The notes under the pieces were generated by a model that saw nothing but the letters and a program-made list of their open reading frames with translations, searched no databases and was not told the origin of the DNA. DNA of 64,000 nucleotides, taken from positions 558,001-622,000 of the forward strand of contig NZ_CANNGQ010000003.1 of NCBI RefSeq assembly GCF_947504145.1, written 5' to 3'. The translations under genes and the position numbers were made by a program. The DNA comes from an uncultured Microbulbifer sp. Lineage in GTDB: Bacteria; Pseudomonadota; Gammaproteobacteria; Pseudomonadales; Cellvibrionaceae. Of this stretch, positions 17,940-26,434 are shown piece by piece (the first letter of the stretch is position 1; each line of letters opens with the position of its first letter).

Positions 17940-18385
17940 TCTCGCCCGCCCGTTTTACCACCAAGCTCGTATTCAGTTCACTCCTTTTGAGCAGTGCTCA
18001 CTCTGCTTCAACGGAAATTAAGCCGTTCACCTCGGACGGCTGCAGCGCCTTTCCGGATGGAACGATAGAGCAGAGCAAGCTGTGGCTGGAGTGCTGTCAG
18101 GCACATGATTATGCCTACTGGAAAGGCGGCGCTATGGCAGAACGAGAAGCGGCGGATGATGCCCTGAAAGCTTGCGTGGAAACGACCGGCGAAGAACAAA
18201 TCGCCCTGCTTATGCTTGCAGGGGTTCGAATTGGCGGAACCCCCTACCTGCCCACGGACTTTCGCTGGGGCTACGGTTGGCCCATGTGGCGAGGATACAA
18301 GGCGCTTTCCCCCGAGGAAAAAGCAGCGATCAAGCGTCGCGAAGCCGCCAGCATAAACAAATCAAACGAAGTATCCGATAAATAA
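17936..18385 (+). CDS. Small exported phospholipase A2-like protein
   Basis: A 149-residue protein starting at the ATGA overlap with the upstream gene. Signal peptide: FTTKLVFSSLLLSSAHSAS. The mature part has DGCSAFPDGT, then LECCQAHDYAYWKGG, which matches the CC-x-x-HD-x-x-Y catalytic pattern of prokaryotic phospholipase A2-like proteins, followed by an AxxALKACV helix. His and Asp of the catalytic pair are present. It may be a periplasmic or outer-membrane lipase-like enzyme; the family is poorly characterised, so activity is inference. Confidence 0.7.
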   Translation: MISPARFTTKLVFSSLLLSSAHSASTEIKPFTSDGCSAFPDGTIEQSKLWLECCQAHDYAYWKGGAMAEREAADDALKACVETTGEEQIALLMLAGVRIGGTPYLPTDFRWGYGWPMWRGYKALSPEEKAAIKRREAASINKSNEVSDK

Positions 18386-18420
18386 GTTCAAGTGGGTCAG
18401 AGGGAAGCGAATCGCCGCAA

Positions 18421-19098
18421 TCAGCGCTTCCGAGCCAGAAATATGGTGTGCCTCGCTCCTTTACCGGGGCGCTCGCGCACGGTTTTGGCTTCCACCTGAA
18501 ATCCGGCCTTCTTCAAACGGCTGACGTACACGGTATCCGGCGACGCCGACCATACCGCCAGCATCCCGCCCCGCGACAGGCTCCGGTAAATACTGCTGGT
18601 ACCCTCAATAGAATACAGCCAGTTGTTATCGCTGTGTGTCAGCCCCTCCGGGCCGTTATCCACGTCCAGTAACACTGCGTCGTATTCACCGTCGCGCTGA
18701 ACCAGCAGCTCGGCCACATCGCCAATATGCACCGCCACCCGGCTATCATCCAGCGGCCGCCCCGCGCAGTCACCAAGGGGCCCCCGGTTCCACTCCACCA
18801 CCTCGGGGATCAGATCTGCAACGATCACTTCCGCGCTGGATGGTACAGCCTCCAGTGCGGCGGCCAGGGTGTAACCCATCCCCATGCCACCGACGACAAT
18901 ACGGGCATTTTGTTGAGTCTTCAGGTGAGCGCAACCGAGTACCGATAGCTGTTGCTCGCTATTAAACCGGCGGCTGTTCATCAGCTCACCACGGGGGCCG
19001 GACAGGGAAATGGAGAACTCCCGGTCGCGCTGGCGCAGGGTGAGAATGCCGCCATTATTGGGAATCTGGGCGGTGCCGAGTTCAATCCAGGGTTTCAT
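18421..19098 (-). CDS. Spermidine synthase-like methyltransferase-fold protein
   Basis: A 225-residue protein from ATG 19098 (MKPWIELGTAQI). Motifs of the polyamine-synthase fold: GELMNSRRFNSEQQLSVLGC, nucleotide loop ARIVVGGMGMGYTLAAAL, acidic strand EVIVADLIPEVVEW, and DAVLLDVDNGPEGL. It lacks the N-terminal strands of true SpeE, as in many standalone spermidine-synthase-like proteins, so it may not make spermidine. Ends convergently with the PLA2-like gene. Confidence 0.8.
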   Translation of the reverse strand: MKPWIELGTAQIPNNGGILTLRQRDREFSISLSGPRGELMNSRRFNSEQQLSVLGCAHLKTQQNARIVVGGMGMGYTLAAALEAVPSSAEVIVADLIPEVVEWNRGPLGDCAGRPLDDSRVAVHIGDVAELLVQRDGEYDAVLLDVDNGPEGLTHSDNNWLYSIEGTSSIYRSLSRGGMLAVWSASPDTVYVSRLKKAGFQVEAKTVRERPGKGARHTIFLARKR

Positions 19099-19251
19099 AT
19101 AATGGCCCCGCTGTGGCTGGGTAGGAATGGGCCGGCACTTTAGCACACGTTGGTCTAGGGCGCTGGTGACGCTATGATGACCCCAACCCTCCCATCGACC
19201 CAGCGATCGGAGTCGAATGAAACTCCAGTGTTTACCCTGTACGAGACACCT

Positions 19252-19422
19252 ATGAATCGCCGCAAGAAGGTTAATCAGATCCTGAAGAAGAGAGCCAAAA
19301 AAGCAAACGAAAAGCTCAACCCAAAGAGCAAGCCCCGCTATATTTCCAAAGCGGAGCGCGCCAAACAGGATCAGACCACGGAGCAATCTCAGGACGAAAA
19401 CCGGAATCTGCCAACAACCTAA
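19252..19422 (+). CDS. DUF2986-family small basic protein
   Basis: A 56-residue protein, MNRRKKVNQILKKRAKKAN at the start and PRYISKAERAKQ in the middle, the conserved pattern of DUF2986. Very Lys-rich; possibly nucleic-acid or ribosome associated, but the function of this family is unknown. It lies 15 bases before the VOC gene, on the same strand. Confidence 0.75.
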   Translation: MNRRKKVNQILKKRAKKANEKLNPKSKPRYISKAERAKQDQTTEQSQDENRNLPTT

Positions 19423-19437
19423 GGACAGGAGCACTTT

Positions 19438-19809
19438 ATGAATTTAGGCGCATTTTCAATCAGCCTTACCGTGAAAGATATCGAGGCGTCGAAGAAGTTC
19501 TATGAATCTCTGGGCTTCGAGTCACTGGGAGGTGACTGCGGGCAGGGTTGGACGATCCTGAAAAACGGCGAGCATATTATCGGGCTGTTTCAGGGCATGT
19601 TTGACAAGAATATGCTCACCTTCAACCCCGGCTGGGATCAGTCCGCGCAGAACACCGATACATTCACCGACGTAAGAGCGCTGCGTGATGAACTGGTGGA
19701 GCGCGGCATCAATATCGTTAGTGACAATGCCACAAGCCCGGCGGGTCCCGGCAGCATCGTTATTGAAGATCCAGATGGCAACCCTATCTTGATCGATCAG
19801 CACCGGTAA
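19438..19809 (+). CDS. VOC/glyoxalase-superfamily protein
   Basis: A 123-residue single VOC module: FSISLTVKDIEASKKFYESL, then GLFQGMF, and GSIVIEDPDGNPILIDQH at the C-terminus. Such proteins bind a metal in a dimeric barrel and act as glyoxalases, dioxygenases or resistance proteins. AGGAG precedes the ATG. Substrate unknown. Confidence 0.85.
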   Translation: MNLGAFSISLTVKDIEASKKFYESLGFESLGGDCGQGWTILKNGEHIIGLFQGMFDKNMLTFNPGWDQSAQNTDTFTDVRALRDELVERGINIVSDNATSPAGPGSIVIEDPDGNPILIDQHR

Positions 19810-19859
19810 TCGATTTTCGCCTCCAGCGCGGCCGCGATAGAAAATAAAGATAAAACCGA

Positions 19860-20264
19860 ATGTCTCATCCTTTAATCTACCCGATGTTCACGCATGTAGT
19901 ATTCACTGCTTTTCTGTACGTGATCTTGACCATTGCACGGGCCCCATCCATATGGGGAATCGGTAATCGTCCTGATGGCAGCAATCCCTGGGCTGATATT
20001 GAACCCCGCATCAGCCGGAACCTTTCCAATCAATTTGAGTGGCCGCTGCTTTTCTACGTCGCCTGCCTGATACTGCTTTTTCGAGAGCCAGAAAGTATCA
20101 CTCTCTTTCTTGCGTGGGTATTTATCGGCGGCCGTTTTCTACACAGTACCATTCAGATTTTGACAACGAACGTCCGGCTTCGAGGAATTGTCTTCACTAT
20201 CAACTTTCTGGCGGTGCTTGGTCTTTGGTCGGTACTGGCGCTCAACTCACACAATATTGCATAG
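19860..20264 (+). CDS. MAPEG-family membrane protein
   Basis: A 134-residue protein with four predicted membrane helices and the MAPEG pattern RNLSNQFEWPLLFYVACLIL near residue 58, preceded by an ER-type RISRN. MAPEG proteins are membrane-bound glutathione-dependent enzymes in eukaryotes; bacterial roles are mostly unproven. Weak ribosome-binding site. Confidence 0.8.
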   Translation: MSHPLIYPMFTHVVFTAFLYVILTIARAPSIWGIGNRPDGSNPWADIEPRISRNLSNQFEWPLLFYVACLILLFREPESITLFLAWVFIGGRFLHSTIQILTTNVRLRGIVFTINFLAVLGLWSVLALNSHNIA

Positions 20265-20328
20265 CGCCCTACCCGTTCGCACATCAAGCGGATACGGCTC
20301 AAGGCTTGGCAATGGTCGGATGATCATG

Positions 20329-21234
20329 TCAATGTACATCGGTGGCGGCCATTGACGCTCGCCTAGCCATTTCAATCTCCCGCTGAAACAACTGTCTCAT
20401 GGCATAGCGATATATTTCAGGGCTACTCGCGGCGTGAGTGCCCCCTTCAATAGAATTAAAACGAATACTCCAGGGAGCTCCCGGGCGGTCCGCCCAGTGC
20501 TCATGCCACTCGCGCGCCAGCTCACGATTTTCCCGATAACGGTCTTCCGTAGCGCTGGAAACAATCAGCATCAGGTCATCACGTTCGGCTTTTGCAGGCT
20601 CTGCGAAAAATTGCTCTTTATTGGGGTGTAGGCTTGGGTTACCCGAAATTCGTCCCCAGAACAAATCCGGGTGATTGAAAGCAGAATAGAGCACCATGAA
20701 ACCACCGCGACTCTGGCCATAGAGAACTCGTCTGGTTGGGTCGGTTCGGTATCTCTCTTCTACTGTTGGCAGGAGTTCCTGTTGCAGAAACTGGTGGAAA
20801 TTCTCTGCTCCACCGCTGCGATTCCACCGAGTAGTTTCCGTAGAAAAATCCGCATCGCGCCAGTTAACCGAGGGGTCAAACCCACCATAAGCGATACCGA
20901 CCACAATCGCCTCGGGAATCTTGTCGTCATAGTGAAGAAAAATATGGTTGGCAGCGAGGATCGGGAATAGTGAATCGCCGTCCAGTAGATAGATTACCGG
21001 GTACTGCTTTTCCGCGGACTGTTCATATTTTTCCGGGAATCGCACATAGATATGGTAGGGGCGCCCGACATGTCGTGAGTCGAGCCTGAAATAATCGCCT
21101 TTCAAGGCCGGAAGGTAGTCCAGCGGGGTATGAATTTCGTCCGTCATAACTACCTCGTCGGTCTCGTGAGGATTACAGCCGACCACATAGATGCTTAGGC
21201 AAATTGCCACTAATACCGTTAATATCCGCCCCAT
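20329..21234 (-). CDS. Lipoprotein alpha/beta-hydrolase, esterase-D/enterochelin-esterase-like
   Basis: A 301-residue protein from ATG 21234 (an adjacent TTG is less likely). Lipobox YVVGC near residue 20. Esterase features: VIYLLDGDSLF, VGIAYGGFDPSVNW, nucleophile elbow VLYGQSRGGFMVLY with Ser, and a C-terminal GGTHAASSPEIYRYAM carrying the catalytic His. It resembles feruloyl/acetyl-xylan esterase and siderophore-esterase types. Its place just downstream of the alpha-glucan enzymes, separated by a terminator, does not prove a link. Ends convergently with the MAPEG gene. Confidence 0.85.
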   Translation of the reverse strand: MGRILTVLVAICLSIYVVGCNPHETDEVVMTDEIHTPLDYLPALKGDYFRLDSRHVGRPYHIYVRFPEKYEQSAEKQYPVIYLLDGDSLFPILAANHIFLHYDDKIPEAIVVGIAYGGFDPSVNWRDADFSTETTRWNRSGGAENFHQFLQQELLPTVEERYRTDPTRRVLYGQSRGGFMVLYSAFNHPDLFWGRISGNPSLHPNKEQFFAEPAKAERDDLMLIVSSATEDRYRENRELAREWHEHWADRPGAPWSIRFNSIEGGTHAASSPEIYRYAMRQLFQREIEMARRASMAATDVH

Positions 21235-21322
21235 CAATAGATTTCTCTCAAACGTAATTCAATTCGCGAAATGCTTGACCATGATGAGCAAAATTTTCCT
21301 TCCAGTCTAGATACACAAAATC

Positions 21323-21351
21323 AAAAAAGGGCCCGGGGAAGTCCCGAGCCC
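21323..21351 (-). terminator. Intrinsic terminator after the modular amylase gene
   Basis: On the minus strand GGGCTCGGG pairs with CCCGGGCCC (one G-T pair) and is followed by six Ts (21323-21328). It lies 43 bases past the amylase stop. Confidence 0.85.
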
Positions 21352-21393
21352 TAAGAGGGATATAGCGTTTTTTCTGCGCTTAAACCATTCGGA

Positions 21394-24243
21394 TTAGTGC
21401 AGCACAATCACTTCATTGGCATCCAGGTTCAAAATCGCGGAACCCCCGCTCACGGTCACTGAATCACCGCCCACCAGGCTGCTGTACTGTCCGTCTGCCA
21501 ACGCCAGGCTGCTCACATTGATTGCGGTATTGCCACCGCGGTTTACCGCAACCATCACCACGTCACTGCCCTGCACGCGCTCGAATACCAGTACATCCTG
21601 GTTGACCCAGCGCTGGTTGTAGCTACCGGAGGCCAGGGCCGGGCTCTGTGCACGCAGATCTGCCAGTGCCTTGATCATCAGGAACGCATCGCTGGTTTCA
21701 CTGAACGACGGCATGGCTTCACGATTGTACGGGTCGTGACCGATCTGGCCGTCACCGTTGGCGTCGAACCAGGTGGAGTTCTGCTCACTGCCGTAGTAAA
21801 TGGTCGGGATACCCGGCAGGGTCATCACTAGCGCCATACCCAGGTTCTGACGCGCATCCGCCAGTGCCTTGTTGAAGCCTTTGCCGGTACGGCCGTTGTC
21901 CACAGCACCGGAGGTCTGCAGGAACACGCTGGTACGGGTAGCGTCGTGGTTGTCGAGGAAGATGGGCTGCCAGCTTTCGCGTCCGTTGCCACCCATCGCG
22001 CCAGGACGAGACTCAATATGGGTATTGAGTTCGGTCATGGTGGTGTCACCGGCGATCGTTGCTTCGATTTTGTCGCGCAGATTGAAGTCCAACAACTCAG
22101 ATTTACCGTTGTCAGAATTCAAGAATGCCATGGATACTGGGTCGTCGGCCCCTGCGCCGTACCATTCACCGAAGATGTACACATCCGGGTCAACCGCACG
22201 CACTGCATCGTTGAAGCGTTTGATAAAGCTCGGCTCGATGTGCTTGATGGCGTCGATACGGAAAGCATCTACACCGTGCTGCATCCATTTGACCGCGGCA
22301 TCGATCAGGTACTGGTCGGCGGCGCTGTTACTGTTTACCCCGTGGTTGAAATCGGTGAGGTTGAACAGCGTTTTGTTGGTGTAGGACCAGGGGTCGTCCC
22401 ACTCGGTACCACAGGTGGTGGATGGATTACTGTCGCCACAATCGGCGATGGCGCCGTTGTGGTGATACCAGGTGCCGTTGTCCTGATTCACGTCGGTGAT
22501 GAAGGCGCCCTCTTTGTAGAGTGCGCCGAACTCATACTGGTCGTCCTGGTTGGAGTGGTTCAGGGCGATATCCAGCACCAGCTTCATACCACGGGCTTCC
22601 ATCTCGGCGTCCAGCTGATCTACCAGCGCCCAGTCACCCATGTGCTCGTCCACTTCGTAGAAGTCGCGGCCCCAGTAACCGTGGTAAGCACCATCGTTAC
22701 CAGTAGCGTCGATGTTGTCATTCAGCGGCGTAACCCAGATGGCCGTAATACCAAGGTTTTCCAGGTAATCCAGCTTGTCGATCAGCCCCTGAATGTCACC
22801 ACCCCAGTACTTCTTCCACTCGGACAGGCCGCCGGCCTGTTTGCTGGCGGAAGTGCCGGCGGGGTTGTTACCGCCATCGTTGCTGGTGTCGCCATTGTGG
22901 AAGCGGTCCACAAATACGAAGTACATGCTGCGGTTGCGGAAATCACTCAGCGGCGGCGCAACGACTTCACAGCCATTGGCATCCACGCTGGCACCCGCCG
23001 GGGTGTTCGGGCACTGGTCGGTGCCATCGGGCACGCCGTCGCCATCGCTGTCTTGGGGCGCTGTACCGCAGTTTTCGCCGAGGTTGGTGGTCACGCTCAG
23101 CACTACGCTGTTGTCACCGTCGACGACGACTTTGGTCCAGCCGCTGGCTGCGACGTCTTCCGCGGGGAATTGATCGCCGCCCCAGCCGCCATCGGGGTCG
23201 ACCTTGAAGCGCGGGCCGCCGTTGCCGTCACCGGCAGCGAAGTTACGGCAGGCTTCGTAATTGCCGGTGCCGGCAACGCGGGCCAGCAGATCTCCGGCAA
23301 CCCAGCCGTTGTGGGTGCCGCGCAGGTGCAGGGCGAGGCTCGGTACAACTTCACAGCCATTGGCTTCTACGGTTGCACCGGCGGGGGTATTGGGGCACTG
23401 ATCGGTGGAGTCCGGCACGCCGTCGCCGTCGGTATCGACAACCACTGCGCAGCCGTTCGCGTCCACTTGCGTACCGGTGGGGGTATTCGGACATTGATCG
23501 GCGCTGTCGAGCACACCATCGCCGTCGGAATCGGACCCGCCGCTTCCGCAGTTGACGGCCATATGGGTGGTCACGCTGACAATGCTCAGGCTGTTGCCGT
23601 TGACCACCACTTCCGTCCAGCCGCTTGCGGTTGCGTCTGCTGCGGGAAATTCGTCGCCACCCCAGCCGCCGTTCGGGTCAATTTTAAAACGCGGGCCACC
23701 GCCACCATCGCCGCCGGCGAAGTTGCGGCAGGCACTGTAGAGGCCGCCACCAATATCGCTCAGCAGATCACCGGCTACCCAGCCATTGTGGGTGCCGCGC
23801 ATGTGCAACTGCAGGGTGACCACGACTGCGCAGCCGTTGGCATCGACCTGGGTGCCGGCGGGGGTATTGGCGCACTGATCCTGACTGTCGGGCACGCCGT
23901 CGTTGTCCGCGTCGGGCGCGCCGGCGGGCTGGATGCTGTAGTCCTTGGTGTCGGTATAGAACTCGATATCCCAGGTGCCGGCGGCTACGGTGATGTCCGG
24001 GCCATTCTGCTGCTGGTTGGCACCGTAGTTTTCGTTCCAGTCACCCCAGCGGTCGATCTTGAACTGGCCCGCGGCAGTGAACACCACGTCTTCGGCGACC
24101 ATGGTGTTGCTGCCGACATCGGTCATCTGATCCGCTTGCCAGTTGTTGTGGGTACCTCGCAGGAACCATTCCGCCTGCGCCATGGAACTCGCACCCAGCA
24201 GCAGCGCCGCCAGGGCCAGGTAGCTCTTGTTCATGTTCATCAT
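21394..24243 (-). CDS. Secreted modular GH13 alpha-amylase with three RGTHNNW-type modules and TSP3 linkers
   Basis: A 949-residue secreted enzyme. Signal peptide 1-24. Module 1 (about 25-107) has WFLRGTHNNW and FKIDRWGDWNENY. Modules 2 (about 143-235) and 3 (about 303-397) are close copies of each other, with LRGTHNGWVAGDLL, CRNFAGGDG and PRFKIDPNGGWGGD. They are joined by calcium-type thrombospondin-3 repeats (DSDGDGVPDxxDQCPNTPAG, four to five copies). GH13 catalytic domain from about 438: FVDRFHNGD, DIALNHSNQ, nucleophile GVDAFRIDAIKHI, acid FGEWYG, and LDNHDATR. All three catalytic acids are present. It should cut starch outside the cell. MalT-box-like sites lie in the divergent region with the next gene. 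Confidence 0.9.
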   Translation of the reverse strand: MMNMNKSYLALAALLLGASSMAQAEWFLRGTHNNWQADQMTDVGSNTMVAEDVVFTAAGQFKIDRWGDWNENYGANQQQNGPDITVAAGTWDIEFYTDTKDYSIQPAGAPDADNDGVPDSQDQCANTPAGTQVDANGCAVVVTLQLHMRGTHNGWVAGDLLSDIGGGLYSACRNFAGGDGGGGPRFKIDPNGGWGGDEFPAADATASGWTEVVVNGNSLSIVSVTTHMAVNCGSGGSDSDGDGVLDSADQCPNTPTGTQVDANGCAVVVDTDGDGVPDSTDQCPNTPAGATVEANGCEVVPSLALHLRGTHNGWVAGDLLARVAGTGNYEACRNFAAGDGNGGPRFKVDPDGGWGGDQFPAEDVAASGWTKVVVDGDNSVVLSVTTNLGENCGTAPQDSDGDGVPDGTDQCPNTPAGASVDANGCEVVAPPLSDFRNRSMYFVFVDRFHNGDTSNDGGNNPAGTSASKQAGGLSEWKKYWGGDIQGLIDKLDYLENLGITAIWVTPLNDNIDATGNDGAYHGYWGRDFYEVDEHMGDWALVDQLDAEMEARGMKLVLDIALNHSNQDDQYEFGALYKEGAFITDVNQDNGTWYHHNGAIADCGDSNPSTTCGTEWDDPWSYTNKTLFNLTDFNHGVNSNSAADQYLIDAAVKWMQHGVDAFRIDAIKHIEPSFIKRFNDAVRAVDPDVYIFGEWYGAGADDPVSMAFLNSDNGKSELLDFNLRDKIEATIAGDTTMTELNTHIESRPGAMGGNGRESWQPIFLDNHDATRTSVFLQTSGAVDNGRTGKGFNKALADARQNLGMALVMTLPGIPTIYYGSEQNSTWFDANGDGQIGHDPYNREAMPSFSETSDAFLMIKALADLRAQSPALASGSYNQRWVNQDVLVFERVQGSDVVMVAVNRGGNTAINVSSLALADGQYSSLVGGDSVTVSGGSAILNLDANEVIVLH
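22970..23930. repeat. Repeated coding DNA: TSP3 linkers and near-identical binding modules
   Basis: Within the amylase gene, blocks encoding CPNTPAGxxVDANGCEVV recur at about 22975-23060, 23355-23415, 23435-23520 and 23830-23900, and two near-identical modules lie between. The similarity reaches the nucleotide level, so module gain or loss by recombination is plausible. Confidence 0.7.
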
Positions 24244-24345
24244 CTCGGTTGATTATTTTTATTGATCACGCACCCGGCGAATTTTTGACTGCAGTTCCGC
24301 GCTGATAAGGGCTCCTCTACATGTTGGCGAACTGACCAGTCGATA

Positions 24346-24355
24346 CCTCCTCCCT
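24346..24355 (-). promoter_or_regulatory. MalT-box-like site in the divergent amylase promoter region
   Basis: The minus strand reads AGGGAGGAGG, 9 of 10 to the MalT box, 103 bases before the amylase ATG. A second, weaker site AGGGAGGGGG lies at 24421-24430 on the plus strand, 93 bases before the GH13 gene at 24523, so the two divergent genes may each have a site. Confidence 0.4.
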
Positions 24356-24522
24356 GCATGGGGCGTGGAGGAATAGCACGACAGGCCGGAACGGAGGTCG
24401 GCAAGCAAAACTCCCCCCGCAGGGAGGGGGATAACAGGGAGCGAAAGTGCGGGCACAATGGTGAAAAAAAGTGCGAACAGTCCGACTGGATGAAGCGCCC
24501 AAGCCATTAACAGGTGACCGCG

Positions 24523-26415
24523 ATGATGATGGATACACCCCGCCGCCCCCCAGTCCCCATGTCGGGACTGCTGTTCTCAGCCCTGATGGCACTCACAATG
24601 GGCTGTAGCGCCGCAGAGCAGCCAGCCGTCGATCGCGTGGAGCCGCCCTTCTGGTGGACCCAGATGGCGGAGCCCAATCTGCAGCTAATGCTGCACGGGG
24701 ACGATATTGCAGACGCGACGGTCAGCCTGGACTACCCAGGGGTGACCCTGAGCGGTACCGAGCGCGAGCAGAACACCAACTATCTGTTTATCAATCTCAC
24801 AATCAGCGACGACGCCGAGCCCGGCACCCTGCCCATCCGGTTCACCCGGGCCGACGACACGACGTTCACCGTTGAATACTCACTGAAACAGCGCCGCGCC
24901 GGCTCCGCCGAACGCCAGGGCTTCGACAGCAGCGACGCCATCTACCTGATCACCCCGGACCGCTTCGCCAATGGCGACCCGGCCAATGACCGCACCGCCG
25001 ACACACAGGAAGGCCCGGACAGAAACAATCCCGGTGGCCGCCACGGGGGGGATATCGCCGGAATGCAGGCCCACCTCGATTACATCGCTGGGATGGGTTT
25101 CACCCAAATCTGGCCCAACCCGCTGATCGAAAACAACCAACCGGAATATTCCTACCACGGCTACTCCGCCACCGATTACTACCGCATCGACCCGCGCTAC
25201 GGCAGCAACGAAAGCTTCCGCGCGTTTGTCGCTGCGGCGAAGGAAAAAGGCATCGGCGTCATTCAGGATATGGTGCCAAACCATATCGGCAGCGGGCACT
25301 GGTGGATGCAGGACCTGCCGAGCAGCGACTGGCTCAACGGCAAAGGGATTGAGACAGGCGAGTACGAATACACCAATCACGCGCGCACCGTGCATATGGA
25401 CCCCTACGCCAGCCACAAAGACCACCAACTGTTTACTGACGGCTGGTTTGTGGACTCCATGCCCGATCCCAACCAGCGCAACCCGCGCATAGCCAACTAC
25501 CTGATTCAGAACGCCATCTGGTGGGTGGAATACGCGGACCTGTCCGGTATTCGCGTGGACACCTATGCCTATTCCGATGCGGATTTTCTCACTCGCTGGT
25601 CCGCGCGCATGATGCGCGAATACCCCAATTTCAACATTGTCGGCGAGGAGTGGACCCGGCAGGCGGCACTGGTGGCCTACTGGCAGGCGGGCAACAACAA
25701 CCGCAACGGGTACGTCTCACATCTGCCGAGCATGATGGACTTCCCCCTGCACTACGGCCTGCGCGACGGGCTGGAAAAACCGGAGAGCTGGAGCACGGGC
25801 CTCGTCACCCTGTACGAGGCGCTGGCCAACGATGTGCTATATCCGGATCCGGAAAATCTCGTCATTTTCGGTGGCAACCACGACACCAGCCGCCTGTTCA
25901 GCCAGCTGGACGAAGACTCGGGTAAGTTCCGCATGGCCGTAGCCTATCTGGCCACCATGCGCGGTATCCCGCAGTTCTATTACGGTGATGAAATCCTGGC
26001 GAAAAGCCCCAAGCACCGGGACGACGGCGTGGTGCGCAGCGACTTCCTCGGCGGCTGGGCTGGTGACAAGGTCAATGCCTTTACCGGCAAAAAACTGAGT
26101 GCGGAACAGAAAAAGGCCCAGCAGTTTGTGCGCACGCTGTTCAACTGGCGCAAAGATAAAAACGTGATCCACAGCGGCAAACTCAAGCACTTTGCGCCCA
26201 TCGATGGTCTGTACGTGTATTTCCGCTACGACGAACAAGACACTGTGATGGTGGCCATTAACAAGAGCGACCGACCACGTGAGTTACCACTGGCGCACCT
26301 GGCGGAAATATTTGGAAACAAAACCAAAGCCATCGATATCAGCAACAGAAAACCCCACTCACTGAGCGAACTGGTAATCGCACCCAGCGATGTACTGGTT
26401 GCCGAGTTATTCTAA
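24523..26415 (+). CDS. Lipoprotein GH13 cyclomaltodextrinase/neopullulanase-like enzyme
   Basis: A 630-residue lipoprotein from ATG 24523 (AGGTGA five bases upstream). Lipobox LTMGC near residue 29. An N-terminal beta-sandwich (about 40-125; PFWWTQMAEPNLQLMLHG) matches the cyclomaltodextrinase N-domain. The barrel shows YLITPDRFANGDPAND, QDMVPNHIGSGHWW, nucleophile SGIRVDTYAYSD, acid FNIVGEEW and FGGNHDTSR, and a C-terminal sheet domain from about 535. Probably a periplasm-facing or surface SusA-like enzyme that opens cyclodextrins, pullulan or maltodextrins. It starts the GH13-GH31-GH13 operon; the next gene is 19 bases away. Confidence 0.9.
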   Translation: MMMDTPRRPPVPMSGLLFSALMALTMGCSAAEQPAVDRVEPPFWWTQMAEPNLQLMLHGDDIADATVSLDYPGVTLSGTEREQNTNYLFINLTISDDAEPGTLPIRFTRADDTTFTVEYSLKQRRAGSAERQGFDSSDAIYLITPDRFANGDPANDRTADTQEGPDRNNPGGRHGGDIAGMQAHLDYIAGMGFTQIWPNPLIENNQPEYSYHGYSATDYYRIDPRYGSNESFRAFVAAAKEKGIGVIQDMVPNHIGSGHWWMQDLPSSDWLNGKGIETGEYEYTNHARTVHMDPYASHKDHQLFTDGWFVDSMPDPNQRNPRIANYLIQNAIWWVEYADLSGIRVDTYAYSDADFLTRWSARMMREYPNFNIVGEEWTRQAALVAYWQAGNNNRNGYVSHLPSMMDFPLHYGLRDGLEKPESWSTGLVTLYEALANDVLYPDPENLVIFGGNHDTSRLFSQLDEDSGKFRMAVAYLATMRGIPQFYYGDEILAKSPKHRDDGVVRSDFLGGWAGDKVNAFTGKKLSAEQKKAQQFVRTLFNWRKDKNVIHSGKLKHFAPIDGLYVYFRYDEQDTVMVAINKSDRPRELPLAHLAEIFGNKTKAIDISNRKPHSLSELVIAPSDVLVAELF

Positions 26416-26434
26416 AAAACAAAAGTAAGCGACG

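Noticed and set aside
22970..23930. Regularly spaced repeats that could suggest a CRISPR array
   Set aside because: They are in-frame coding repeats for calcium-binding linkers and modules; spacing and repeat length do not fit CRISPR and no cas gene is present.
21946..24252. Long plus-strand frame (768 codons) opposite the modular amylase gene
   Set aside because: It mirrors the amylase gene on the other strand, has no ribosome-binding site and its translation lacks any family pattern. High third-position GC creates such antisense frames.
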